Below, in pieces: positions 17,333 to 25,772 of a stretch of DNA of 38,757 nucleotides; within the stretch, counting starts at the first letter, position 1, and each line of letters begins with the position of its first letter. This DNA comes from an uncultured Bacteroidales bacterium (GTDB taxonomy: Bacteria > Bacteroidota > Bacteroidia > Bacteroidales > UBA4417). The position numbers and the translations under genes are program-made. The notes under the pieces are model-generated. The model saw nothing but the letters and a program-made list of their open reading frames with translations, was not told the origin of the DNA and made no database searches. The stretch is from positions 1-38,757 of the forward strand of contig CAIRMR010000085.1 in assembly GCA_903879715.1 (NCBI GenBank), written 5' to 3'.

Positions 17333-17767
17333 ATGGCAAATTATCCAATTCCAAAATTTCATTTCCAGGTTGAATGGGGTGGTGCTAAAATTGGTTTCAC
17401 CGAAGTAACCGGACTCGAAGTTTCTACCGAAGTTATCGAATACCGGGATGGAGCAAGCCCTGAATATCATAAGATCAAGATGCCGGGAATGCAGAAGTTT
17501 TCGAACATCACCATGAAACGGGGAACTTTCAAAGGCGACAACGATTATTACAAATGGTGGAATACCGTTGCTTTGAACACCATCGAACGACGCGACCTGA
17601 TCATTTCCTTGCTCAACGAAAACCATGAGCCGGTTGTAGTCTGGAAAATTAAAAACGCATGGCCGGTTAAAGTTCAGTCCACCGACCTGAAAGCCGATGG
17701 CAACGAAGTCGCTATCGAATCTATTGAAATTGCTCACGAAGGATTAGTCATTCAAAACGAAGGATAA
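17333..17767 (+). CDS. Inner tube protein (gp19 family, Afp1-like)
   Basis: A 144-aa T4 gp19-type tube subunit: IPKFHFQVEWGGAKIGFTEVTGLEV at the start, YRDGASPEY, the MKRGTFKGDNDYYKWW loop (about 61-76) and a C-terminal NEVAIESIEIAHEGL strand. It should form the stacked hexameric rings that carry cargo inside the sheath. It is 52 nt after the sheath gene and overlaps the second tube gene by one base (TAATG). Its position next to the sheath suggests it is the major tube protein. Confidence 0.95.
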   Translation: MANYPIPKFHFQVEWGGAKIGFTEVTGLEVSTEVIEYRDGASPEYHKIKMPGMQKFSNITMKRGTFKGDNDYYKWWNTVALNTIERRDLIISLLNENHEPVVVWKIKNAWPVKVQSTDLKADGNEVAIESIEIAHEGLVIQNEG

Positions 17768-18258
17768 TGTTCGATTACCCACCTGTAGGATTTCATTTTT
17801 TAGTCACGTTTCAGCTGTTCCCTCAAACGCCGAATGACTTCCGTTTCCAGGAAGTCAGCGGGTTGGATGTGGAAATGGAAATGGACACGTTTGTGGAAGG
17901 CGGGCAAAACCGGTTTACCTGGAAATTGCCCAAGCGAGCCCGGTACAGCGACATTGTTTTGAAACGGGGACTGTTTATGGGTTCGGGCATTATACTCTGG
18001 TGCCAGAATGCATTCGAAAATTTCGTTTTCGAACCCGTAAACGTTACCATCGCTTTGCTCAACAGCGATCATGTTCCGTTGCAAGCGTGGTATGTGGTGA
18101 ATGCCATTCCCAAAAAATGGAGCATCAGCAATTTTAACGCTCAGGAAAACTCGGTAGTAGTTGAATCAATCACACTGAGCTACCAGTTTTTCAACGTGAT
18201 AAGTGTCGAAAGCCTGGCCAGTGGCGCATTTTCAGCGGCAGCAAGTATTTCAATTTAG
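17767..18258 (+). CDS. Second tube protein, likely tube initiator (gp19 family, Afp5-like)
   Basis: A 163-aa gp19-family member starting MFDYPPVGFHFLVTFQLFPQ, with FRFQEVSGLDVEMEMDTFVEG and the LKRGLFMGSGIILWCQNAF loop. It differs clearly from the first tube protein and has an extra C-terminal tail rich in Ala/Ser. In Afp and PVC the Afp5-type paralogue makes the ring that joins the hub to the tube. It is translationally coupled to the major tube gene (TAATG), after which comes a long inverted repeat. Confidence 0.93.
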   Translation: MFDYPPVGFHFLVTFQLFPQTPNDFRFQEVSGLDVEMEMDTFVEGGQNRFTWKLPKRARYSDIVLKRGLFMGSGIILWCQNAFENFVFEPVNVTIALLNSDHVPLQAWYVVNAIPKKWSISNFNAQENSVVVESITLSYQFFNVISVESLASGAFSAAASISI

Positions 18259-18334
18259 AAATATTGCTTATCTCATTTAAACAGGTTGAAGAAGTGTTTA
18301 GTAACGAAGTCTATAATAAGAAGTCTATAAAATG

Positions 18335-18436
18335 ATTTAAGAACAAGGATTAACGATTTTTTATTTAAGATGTGGCCTATAAAATTGGTTAGCAAAGAAA
18401 TCAAAAATCGTTAATCAGCATTCCTTGTTCTTAAAT
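18335..18436. repeat. Long imperfect inverted repeat between tube and baseplate genes
   Basis: The left arm ATTTAAGAACAAGG (18335-18348) and TTAACGATTTTT (18350-18361) pairs with AAAAATCGTTAA (18403-18414) and CCTTGTTCTTAAAT (18423-18436), 14 and 12 perfect base pairs. Only a 1-nt against 8-nt bulge separates the two blocks, and the central loop is about 41 nt. In RNA this is a stable hairpin between the tube and DUF5908 genes. There is no strong U tract, so it is not a classical terminator. It could be a processing or attenuation site, or a small mobile-element relic; no target duplication is evident. Confidence 0.75.
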
Positions 18437-18487
18437 CCAAAAAAATCTAACTTGACCTTAGGAGATAAACAATTTAAAATCGAAAGT

Positions 18488-18658
18488 ATGCCAATCGAAA
18501 TCAAGGAACTTCTCATCAGGGCAGCTGTTTCAAATGGAAATCTCCAGCAGGTGAATACTGCTTCTTCCAACTCAGATATCCTGAGGCTGAAAAAGCAAAT
18601 CACAAAAGAGGTTACTGAAAGTGTTTTGAAAACCTTGAAACAAAAAAGCGAGCGATGA
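18488..18658 (+). CDS. DUF5908-family small eCIS protein
   Basis: A 56-aa protein beginning MPIEIKELLIRAAVSNGNLQ and ending in a charged helix (KKQITKEVTESVLKTLKQKSER). This matches the DUF5908 pattern found in Bacteroidota injection-system loci. The ATG at 18488 is chosen because DUF5908 proteins start MPIEI; an upstream in-frame TTG at 18425 would lie inside the inverted repeat. It overlaps the LysM gene by ATGA, so the two are coupled. Its function is unknown; a baseplate assembly or hub accessory role is implied by position. Confidence 0.8.
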   Translation: MPIEIKELLIRAAVSNGNLQQVNTASSNSDILRLKKQITKEVTESVLKTLKQKSER

Positions 18659-19371
18659 TAACCAGCGGATTCGGGAAACATGAAAAACTGAAAATTCAGT
18701 CGTATTCCGACAAAGGATTTGTGAATCCTGTCGGTACTGCGTTTGAAGTAACCATCAATCCTGAGACATATACCACCCGACACCGGATTGAATTTTCGGA
18801 CACACAGGCTCCTGGAACATCCATGCCCATTCTGAAGTTCAATAAAATTACAGCCCAGGAAATCACTTTCAATTTCCTGTTCGACAGTACCGGTGTTATC
18901 AGGGATGCAGATCCATTAAGTATAGGAGTTGCTAACCCGTTTGCCAAGCCAAAATCAGTTGCCGATGAAATTGATGCTTTCCGCAAAAATATCATTGAAT
19001 ACAAGAAAGACATTCACCGGCCTTATTTCCTGAAAATTCACTGGGGAACACTGCTTTTTAAATGTGTGCTTACTAACCTTGATATTGAATTCAAGCTTTT
19101 CAAATCCGACGGAACGCCCATTCGCGCTATCGCTAAATGCACTTTTAAAGGAACTGTTGAGGAATATCTGCGCAAAGCCCTCGAGAACAAGCAAAGTCCC
19201 GATGTAACGCACGAACGCCTTGTAAAATCAGGTGATAAACTTTCGCTGATGACGCATAAGATTTACAAACAGCAAAAGTACTTATTGCCTGTGGCAAGCT
19301 TTAATCAACTGGATGGATTCCGGAATGTAAAGTCTGGAACAAAAATCTATTTCCCACCTGTAGAAAAATAA
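18655..19371 (+). CDS. LysM-containing baseplate hub protein (Afp7/gp53-like)
   Basis: A 238-aa protein. The N-terminal two thirds match the CIS hub-adaptor family: FVNPVGTAFEVTINPETYTTRH, ITFNFLFDSTG, RPYFLKIHWGTLLFKCVLTNLDIEFKLF, GTPIRAIAKCTF. The C-terminal 50 residues (about 187-238: LVKSGDKLSLMTHKIY, ... FRNVKSGTKIYFPP) form a LysM-like fold. In phage and CIS such proteins join the tube initiator to the VgrG-like hub. It is followed after 3 nt by the VgrG gene. Confidence 0.92.
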   Translation: MITSGFGKHEKLKIQSYSDKGFVNPVGTAFEVTINPETYTTRHRIEFSDTQAPGTSMPILKFNKITAQEITFNFLFDSTGVIRDADPLSIGVANPFAKPKSVADEIDAFRKNIIEYKKDIHRPYFLKIHWGTLLFKCVLTNLDIEFKLFKSDGTPIRAIAKCTFKGTVEEYLRKALENKQSPDVTHERLVKSGDKLSLMTHKIYKQQKYLLPVASFNQLDGFRNVKSGTKIYFPPVEK

Positions 19372-19374
19372 AAT

Positions 19375-21123
19375 ATGCCTGAAACTACAAACAGCTCTAA
19401 CAATGAAATCGGCGGCCTGGTAACTTATTCCTTGCTGGTTGATGGAAATCCTGTATCCGAGGCAATAGAAATTGTGAGCATAGCTGTTCACCAGGAGATT
19501 AATGTCATCACCAGGGCTACAGTTGTAATTGTGGATGGCGATCCGGAAACAGAAGATTTCCAGGTAAGCAGCAGTAACCAGTTTCTGCCGGGAAGGAGCA
19601 TTGAAATCAGTTTAGGCTACGATTCTACTAATGTTAAAGTCTTTCAAGGAATCATCATCTCTAACTCCCAGAAAGCGAATGATGAAGCTACATTGCTTAC
19701 AGTTGAATGTAAAGATGAAGCCGTAAAAATGACGCTGGATAAAAGCAGCAAACATTTTGTTGACTTATCTGCATCAGATATTGCTGAAACCCTTTTTGGC
19801 AAATATGGAATTTCAGGATTAGATATAACATCTTCATCAATAAGACACAAGCAACTTGTACAATTCAACAGCAGCGACTGGGATTTTATGATCAGCAAAC
19901 TGGATGCAGTAGGCCTGATGTGCATTTTGAATAACGGTGAAGTTAAAATTAAAAAGATTAAAGCTGAGCCCGATAGCACGGCATTAGCCGAATTTGGCTA
20001 TGGCGATAATATTCTTGATTTTGACGGTGTGATAGATGCCCGTGTACAATCGGAAAATGTGAAAGTGCTTTCTTGGAACTACACTACCCAGGAATTAGAG
20101 GATGATGAAGTTGCCCTTAACATTAGAAATGCTTCAGGTGTAACAACGGACGAATTGGGTGCTGGCCAGTCGACAACCATTCGCGCCAGTGGTAAAAAAG
20201 AGCCGATGGAACAAAGTGCTTTAGCCAAAACAAAAAAAATCCGGGAAGTTTTATCGAAAATTAAAGGAAGTCTGAAATTTCCGGGTCGTGTTGCACAACC
20301 AGTATTAGCAGGCGATTTCATAAAACTGAAAGGCTTGGGTACGAACTTTAACGGAAACGTATTTGTTTCTGCCATTGATCATGAATGCAGTGATGGCGAC
20401 TGGACAACAACCGCCACAATGGGTTGGAACGAGAAATATTTTTCAGAACAGGTAAATCCGTTGAGCGAAACAGCACCCAGCGGAGAATTAAGTGCCGTTC
20501 AAGGTTTACAAACCGGCATTATCACCGATATTATTGATGCGGATGGCGACTTCAGGATAAAACTGCGGCTACCCCTGGTCAGCAACCAGGAAGAAGGTGT
20601 TTATGCCCGGCTGGCAACCCTGGACGCCGGTAACAAACGAGGCACTTTCTTTATGCCCGAAATCAGTGACGAGGTTGTGGTTGGTTTTATGAATAACGAT
20701 CCGAACCAGCCGGTAATCCTGGGCATGCTACACAGCAGCACGAACTCAGCACCTCTTGATCCGGAAAGTGCGAACGATAAAAAAGGATATGTTTCCCGCT
20801 CTGAAATCAAAGTAATTATTGACGACGGAGAAAAAAGCATAACCATTGAAACACCCGGCGGCAACATATTCTCAATGAACGATACAGAGAATAAGATTTC
20901 GCTTACAGATTCCAATGGCAATAAAATTATAATGGAACAATCGGGAATCACAATTGAATCTGCTTCTGCGCTGACATTGAAAGCAGGCTCCACACTTTCT
21001 ATTTCGGCTCCTCAATTATCTGCGAAAGCGGATGGCGAACTAAAACTGGAAGGCGGCGGATCAACTACGGTGAGCAGCAGCGGGGTGATGACGATTCAGG
21101 GGAGTATGGTGAGTATAAACTGA
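19375..21123 (+). CDS. VgrG-like hub/spike protein (Afp8-like)
   Basis: A 582-aa protein with a gp27/gpD-like hub region (about 1-370), a gp5-type OB fold (about 376-455, GIITDIIDADGDFRIKLRLP and MPEISDEVVVGFMNNDPNQPVILG), and a C-terminal beta-helical needle built of short strands (ISLTDSNGNKIIMEQSGITI, ... ALTLKAGSTLSISAPQLSAK). It forms the trimeric spike under the tube and carries the PAAR tip encoded next. No extra effector domain is fused to its end. The ATG at 19375 follows the LysM gene by 3 nt. Confidence 0.95.
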   Translation: MPETTNSSNNEIGGLVTYSLLVDGNPVSEAIEIVSIAVHQEINVITRATVVIVDGDPETEDFQVSSSNQFLPGRSIEISLGYDSTNVKVFQGIIISNSQKANDEATLLTVECKDEAVKMTLDKSSKHFVDLSASDIAETLFGKYGISGLDITSSSIRHKQLVQFNSSDWDFMISKLDAVGLMCILNNGEVKIKKIKAEPDSTALAEFGYGDNILDFDGVIDARVQSENVKVLSWNYTTQELEDDEVALNIRNASGVTTDELGAGQSTTIRASGKKEPMEQSALAKTKKIREVLSKIKGSLKFPGRVAQPVLAGDFIKLKGLGTNFNGNVFVSAIDHECSDGDWTTTATMGWNEKYFSEQVNPLSETAPSGELSAVQGLQTGIITDIIDADGDFRIKLRLPLVSNQEEGVYARLATLDAGNKRGTFFMPEISDEVVVGFMNNDPNQPVILGMLHSSTNSAPLDPESANDKKGYVSRSEIKVIIDDGEKSITIETPGGNIFSMNDTENKISLTDSNGNKIIMEQSGITIESASALTLKAGSTLSISAPQLSAKADGELKLEGGGSTTVSSSGVMTIQGSMVSIN

Positions 21124-21148
21124 TGGAAGTGGAGTTGGGAGTTGGAAG

Positions 21149-21320
21149 CCGGAAGATGGAAGGCAGAAGTCGGAAGACAGAAGTCGGAAGACGGTAGACG
21201 GAAGACGGAAGTCGGAAGTCGGAAGATGGATCAAGAATTGAAGATGATTAAATATTTGATACTTAGAATTATGCAACATATTTGTTGTCATACACCAGCA
21301 GCTTCCGTCTTCCGACTTCG
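21149..21320 (+). repeat. 7-nt purine repeat array with inverted partner upstream of the PAAR gene
   Basis: From about 21149 to 21229 the sequence is built from imperfect CGGAAGN heptads. At 21302-21318, CTTCCGTCTTCCGACTT is the reverse complement of the array sequence at 21181-21197 with one mismatch, so a long hairpin can form between them. It lies in the 231-nt gap between spike and PAAR genes. An in-frame ORF through the array is an artefact of the repeat. Confidence 0.65.
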
Positions 21321-21354
21321 GACCAAAAATAAAACTAATAAAACCGACAAAACC

Positions 21355-21645
21355 ATGCCATTCGCCGCCCGTGTATCCGATATGCACCTTTGCCCAATGA
21401 TCACAGGAACAGTTCCTCATGTTGGCGGGCCGGTATTACCTGCCGGTTGTCCGACAGTGCTGATTGGAGGATTGCCTGCAGCACGTGTCGGCGATATGTG
21501 CACCTGCACCGGTCCGCCGGATACTATTGCAGCCGGCTCGGGCACAGTAATGATCGGAGGATCACCGGCAGCCCGGATGGGTGACAGCACGGCGCATGGC
21601 GGAGTTATTATTATCGGCTGCCCGACAGTAAATATTGGAGGATAA
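21355..21645 (+). CDS. PAAR-domain spike-tip protein (Afp10-like)
   Basis: A 96-aa PAAR protein beginning MPFAARVSDMHLCPMITGTV, with repeated GCPTVLIGGLPAARVGD and SGTVMIGGSPAARMGD turns that build the cone. H11, H22, C49 or C51 and H81 are candidate zinc ligands at the tip. It caps the VgrG-like needle and sharpens it for puncture. The start at 21355 is chosen over upstream in-frame ATGs because the conserved domain begins there and the upstream reading crosses the heptad repeats. The gp25 gene follows after 3 nt. Confidence 0.94.
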   Translation: MPFAARVSDMHLCPMITGTVPHVGGPVLPAGCPTVLIGGLPAARVGDMCTCTGPPDTIAAGSGTVMIGGSPAARMGDSTAHGGVIIIGCPTVNIGG

Positions 21646-21648
21646 AAG

Positions 21649-22065
21649 ATGACAAACATTATCAAATCATTTTTAGGCACCGGCTGGGGATTTCCTCCGG
21701 CATTCAGCAATAAAACATCAGATGTAGGAATGCTGAGTGATGTGGATGATATTCAAAGCAGTCTTGAAATCCTATTGACTACTCGTCCTGGTGAACGTGT
21801 GATGAGACCTGATTACGGCTGCAACCTCGACGAGCTGGTTTTTGAACCGCTCACCACAACTTTTAAAACCTATATCAAAGATCTGATTTCAACAGCCATC
21901 CTCTATTACGAACCACGCATTGAAGTGAACAGCATCGACCTGGATGATACCGGCGAACTGGAAGGACGTATTCTGATTGTGATTGATTATACGGTGAGCG
22001 CAACAAACACCAGGTTCAATTTTGTATACCCGTTCTATAAAAATGAAGCGACTGATTTAAAATGA
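21649..22065 (+). CDS. gp25-like baseplate protein (Afp9-like)
   Basis: A 138-aa GPW/gp25-family protein. The diagnostic segment is SSLEILLTTRPGERVMRPDYGCNLDELVFEPL (about 37-69), with the EPR-type ILYYEPRIEVNSI later. In T4 and T6SS, gp25/TssE initiates sheath assembly at the baseplate. It directly follows PAAR and precedes the large wedge genes after a 191-nt gap containing a hairpin. Confidence 0.95.
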   Translation: MTNIIKSFLGTGWGFPPAFSNKTSDVGMLSDVDDIQSSLEILLTTRPGERVMRPDYGCNLDELVFEPLTTTFKTYIKDLISTAILYYEPRIEVNSIDLDDTGELEGRILIVIDYTVSATNTRFNFVYPFYKNEATDLK

Positions 22066-22095
22066 CAAACTCGAATCTCTTAAAGTTATAAAAAA

Positions 22096-22189
22096 TGCCA
22101 CAAAGACAGAAAAACACTAAGGTTCACAAAGCGAAGAAAATCTGCGAAGAATTCATTGTGCAACTTTGAGCCTTAGTGCCCTAGTGGCA
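22096..22189. repeat. Imperfect palindrome before the first wedge gene
   Basis: TGCCAC (22096-22101), CACTAAGG (22115-22122) and CACAAAG (22125-22131) pair in order with CTTTG (22164-22168), CCTTAGTG (22171-22178) and GTGGCA (22184-22189). It resembles the CACAAAGACACTAAGG-type intergenic palindromes common in Bacteroidota genomes. It could fold in the mRNA between the gp25 and Afp11 genes. Confidence 0.6.
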
Positions 22190-22256
22190 AAATGAATATC
22201 TAAAGAATATCACAACCTGATTATTTTAAAATCTATATAATAAAAACATAAAAACC

Positions 22257-25200
22257 ATGGCATGCACTGATAGAAACCCGCTAAACAGAGAAGGCACAAG
22301 CCAGCTTAACCGCGTGCTTGCAGCGCTTGACGTGCATTACGCTGATGTGGACGAACGCAATTCAGCCGATTTTATCCTGTTTGCAAAACGCTATGCAGCC
22401 TATCTGAATTATTACAACGAAAGCAATGCCATTGACGGAACCTGGCAACCACTGATGATGATGGATGTGAGCGTAACCCTTGCCACGCTTGCAAATATCA
22501 ACGTAAAACGAATCAGCGATTACAAAAAACTGCTTTATAAAAATATTGCTCTTGCCGGAAACTCGGTTCAACCTTTGAGGGATAACAGAGCAAAGCAACA
22601 GTTAAAATTTTTGTTTGATACCCTGTTTTCGCTCGTAAAAATCATTGATGACCAATTGAACCTGTTGCCTGATGAAGAGTATAAAAAAACAATCGAAGAC
22701 ATTATTAAAATCAGGCTAAAACTAAACCTTGCCAATCTGGAGGCAAAGTTTTTTCAGGATTTTACCTCCGCAGGATTGCTCGATTACAATGTTACCGAAT
22801 TAGACAGCAACGCTCCATTCGAAATCACTAGCGATAAGAATTTTACTCGGACACAATTATCGACTGTCTGGCAATCAGCTGTATCCGATTTATCCATTAC
22901 AATTCCTGCGCTCAGTTCCGATTATGAGAAGATATTTTATATCATCAATCATAACCTTTTCAATAGCACCATTGATTCACTCTTGAAAGGAGTTGCGTCC
23001 TTTGCTTCGAGGGCAAAGGAATTATTTGAGAAAACACTGGTTGATTTCCCGAATCACACACCGCATTATGGCTTGTTCCTCACTTTTACAAGGCTTTTTA
23101 AAGTAGTTCAGGACGATTTAAATCACTACACCCAGCGCCACCTGGATTTCTATTTCAAAGATGTTTTACAGCTTAAGAACAAAAATCCGCTTCCTGATAC
23201 AGCTCACCTGACTTTCGAATTACAGAAACCCGTTCAACAGCAATTGCTTACAAAAGGCATCCTGTTTAAAGGTGGTAAAGATATCACCGGCAAAGAAATC
23301 AGCTATTCCCTATCAGAAGATGTTGTTTTGAATAAAGCAACAGTCTCTAAAATTCACACCCAGCACATCGATTTAGCAAACCATAAACCGCTGAAGGTAT
23401 TTCCAGTTGCGAACTCCGAAGATGGAGAAGGCGCAAATTTGACCTCTGCCGATAAAAGCTGGTTCACTTTCGGGAATCCGAAAAGCAAAAAAACAGCGAA
23501 AACCGGCTTTGCCATTGCGACGAACGTCTTGTTTTTGAATGAAGGAACGCGGGTAATAGTGGTAAGTGTAACATTTGAGAACAGCATCACAGGATTAAAC
23601 GTAAAATCTAAAAAAAGAAAAAAGCTTTCCTGTTTCGAGGCTTCACTCACAGGCAAAAAGGATTGGTTGAATAAAAATGTATTAACAGTTTACGATGGCC
23701 CAAATAACAGGCTATTGTTTGGAATTTCAATCACACCAAACGATCCGGCAATCGTTCAGTATTCAGAGAAAATTCATAAGTTAAACTTTGAAACCAATCT
23801 GCCGCTGCTTACCATTTACCTGGACCAGGATGCGGCAGATGCCATTCCATATTCCATTTTGTGCAAACAGAAAATTGCGAAAGTTGATGTTTCAGTTAAT
23901 GTTTCCGGAGTTAAAGATTTAGTGCTTAGCAGCGATGTCGGCTCTATTGACGCTTCAAAACCATTTAAACCTTTCGGTGATTTCCCGGCCCAGGATGCCG
24001 GCTTTATTATAGGAAGCAAAGAAATTTTTCAGAAGAAAATTTCAGAACTCACTTTTAGCTTTACAGGAACCAATCCTTTCAGTTCCTCAACTTTTTACCT
24101 GGACGAAGCCAAATGGAAAACTTTCACAAATCTTACCGCTAAAACAATTTCAGGAATAGACATTCAGCCCATAGACATTGATTTTACTCCAAACGAGAAT
24201 CTGAAAGCCACAACACTGAATGGGTTTATTAAACTCACCAACTCTTTAGATAAATCGATTACGTTTTATATGAAGAGTATAAAAAAATCTTTGGACGGAA
24301 CCATTCTCGACCTTGTTGATGTAGCAAAACCCTTGCAATACAAAATGACTTTTGGTCAACCTGCAGCACCCGAAGAAATCAAAATCAGTGATTTTTCGGT
24401 TGGATATAAAGCAACCTCATCCATTGATTTTACAAAACAGCAGTCTGAAACCGATAATAATCTTTTCTATCACCTTACTCCTTTCGGGTATGCCGAAGTT
24501 TTCAATGACGGAACTCCCGCAAATACGCAAGCCGAGAAAACCGAGAATTTTACGCTGCTGGCTGATTTAATTCATAACGGCGAATTGTTTGTTGGCTTTG
24601 TAAATGCCGAGCCTGACACTGTGCTTTCAGTTTTATTCCAGGTTGCCGATGGCAGCTCGAATCCGTTGAAAAATATGGTGCCGCTTTCATGGTTTTACCT
24701 TACAAATAATGAATGGATACAGTTTGAAAACCGCAATGTAATTGACCGCACCAACAATTTCACACAATCAGGCATTGTCACTTTTACACTTCCGGCTGAG
24801 ATTAGCAATCAAAACACTTTGCTGGAAAAAGGGAAGCATTGGATAAAAGCCGTTGTTGAAAATGATATTGATGCCGTTTGTAACCTTATTCTAATCCAGG
24901 CACAGTCGGCTAAAGTTGAACTGGTGCAGGATGAAGCGGCCCAAATTGAATTCCGGCAAACAATTCCGGCTAAAACCATTTCAAAACTGATCGAAAACAT
25001 TCCGGCTGTAAAAACTATAACACAACCATTTGATAGCTTCAATGGCCGTACCCGTGAAAGCGATGAGCATTATTATGTAAGAGTCAGCGAACGGTTGCGG
25101 CACAAGCAGCGCGCCATTACCATCTGGGATTATGAGCATATCCTGCTTGAGCAATTCCCTCAGCTTTATAAAGTAAAATGCCTGAATCATTCCGGTTTTT

Positions 25201-25772
25201 ATGACGATAAAGGCACAAACGTATTTTGCGAAAATCTGCCCGGCCATGTGACTATTGTTCCGGTTCCCGATCTGAAAAACAATACGCATGCGAACCTGCT
25301 TAAACCATACACGCCAATCGGGTTGATCAATAATATCAATGAATACCTGAAGAAAATTACTTCGCCGTTTGCCAAACTTCATATTAACAAACCTCAGTTC
25401 GAAGAAGTACGGCTGGAATTCGAAGTTCAGTTTCACGACAATCTTGACGTAAGTTTTTATACTCAATTGCTTAACGAAGAAATCGAAAAATTCCTTTGTC
25501 CCTGGGCTTATAGTACTGAAGTTGAAATTCCTTTCGGTTCGAAAATCAGCAAAAGCGTGTTACTGAATTTTGTTGAAGAACGTCCTTACGTTGACTTTGT
25601 TACCTGTTTCGAATTGCATCACCTCTTACGCGATGGCGAAACGGTACTTTTTGAGAAACACGATATTGAAGAAGCCGTGGCCACCACATCGCGCTCCGTC
25701 CTGGTTTCTTATTTTGATGAATCCAATGGCAACAGACATATCATACATTCACCTGCAACCTGCACCTGCTAA
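22257..25772 (+). CDS. Large baseplate wedge protein (Afp11/gp6, baseplate-J-like)
   Basis: A 1171-aa protein in the Afp11 position. The C-terminal part holds the baseplate-J-like segment around 928-975 (GRTRESDEHYYVRVSERLRHKQRAITIWDYEHILLEQFPQLYKVKC), typical of gp47/gp6-type wedge proteins. The N-terminal half is largely helical and particular to CIS (RNSADFILFAKRYAAYLNYYN). It should form the ring around the hub that holds the sheath in the extended state. It overlaps the next wedge gene by one base (TAATG). Confidence 0.9.
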   Translation: MACTDRNPLNREGTSQLNRVLAALDVHYADVDERNSADFILFAKRYAAYLNYYNESNAIDGTWQPLMMMDVSVTLATLANINVKRISDYKKLLYKNIALAGNSVQPLRDNRAKQQLKFLFDTLFSLVKIIDDQLNLLPDEEYKKTIEDIIKIRLKLNLANLEAKFFQDFTSAGLLDYNVTELDSNAPFEITSDKNFTRTQLSTVWQSAVSDLSITIPALSSDYEKIFYIINHNLFNSTIDSLLKGVASFASRAKELFEKTLVDFPNHTPHYGLFLTFTRLFKVVQDDLNHYTQRHLDFYFKDVLQLKNKNPLPDTAHLTFELQKPVQQQLLTKGILFKGGKDITGKEISYSLSEDVVLNKATVSKIHTQHIDLANHKPLKVFPVANSEDGEGANLTSADKSWFTFGNPKSKKTAKTGFAIATNVLFLNEGTRVIVVSVTFENSITGLNVKSKKRKKLSCFEASLTGKKDWLNKNVLTVYDGPNNRLLFGISITPNDPAIVQYSEKIHKLNFETNLPLLTIYLDQDAADAIPYSILCKQKIAKVDVSVNVSGVKDLVLSSDVGSIDASKPFKPFGDFPAQDAGFIIGSKEIFQKKISELTFSFTGTNPFSSSTFYLDEAKWKTFTNLTAKTISGIDIQPIDIDFTPNENLKATTLNGFIKLTNSLDKSITFYMKSIKKSLDGTILDLVDVAKPLQYKMTFGQPAAPEEIKISDFSVGYKATSSIDFTKQQSETDNNLFYHLTPFGYAEVFNDGTPANTQAEKTENFTLLADLIHNGELFVGFVNAEPDTVLSVLFQVADGSSNPLKNMVPLSWFYLTNNEWIQFENRNVIDRTNNFTQSGIVTFTLPAEISNQNTLLEKGKHWIKAVVENDIDAVCNLILIQAQSAKVELVQDEAAQIEFRQTIPAKTISKLIENIPAVKTITQPFDSFNGRTRESDEHYYVRVSERLRHKQRAITIWDYEHILLEQFPQLYKVKCLNHSGFYDDKGTNVFCENLPGHVTIVPVPDLKNNTHANLLKPYTPIGLINNINEYLKKITSPFAKLHINKPQFEEVRLEFEVQFHDNLDVSFYTQLLNEEIEKFLCPWAYSTEVEIPFGSKISKSVLLNFVEERPYVDFVTCFELHHLLRDGETVLFEKHDIEEAVATTSRSVLVSYFDESNGNRHIIHSPATCTC

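Noticed and set aside
18425-18487. Longer DUF5908 protein starting at the TTG at 18425
   Set aside because: The extension would start inside the inverted repeat, and the family begins MPIEI, which corresponds to the ATG at 18488.
21142-21354. N-terminal extension of the PAAR protein
   Set aside because: It is a translation of the CGGAAGN repeat array and its inverted partner, giving a low-complexity Arg/Lys/Glu sequence. The domain begins at 21355.
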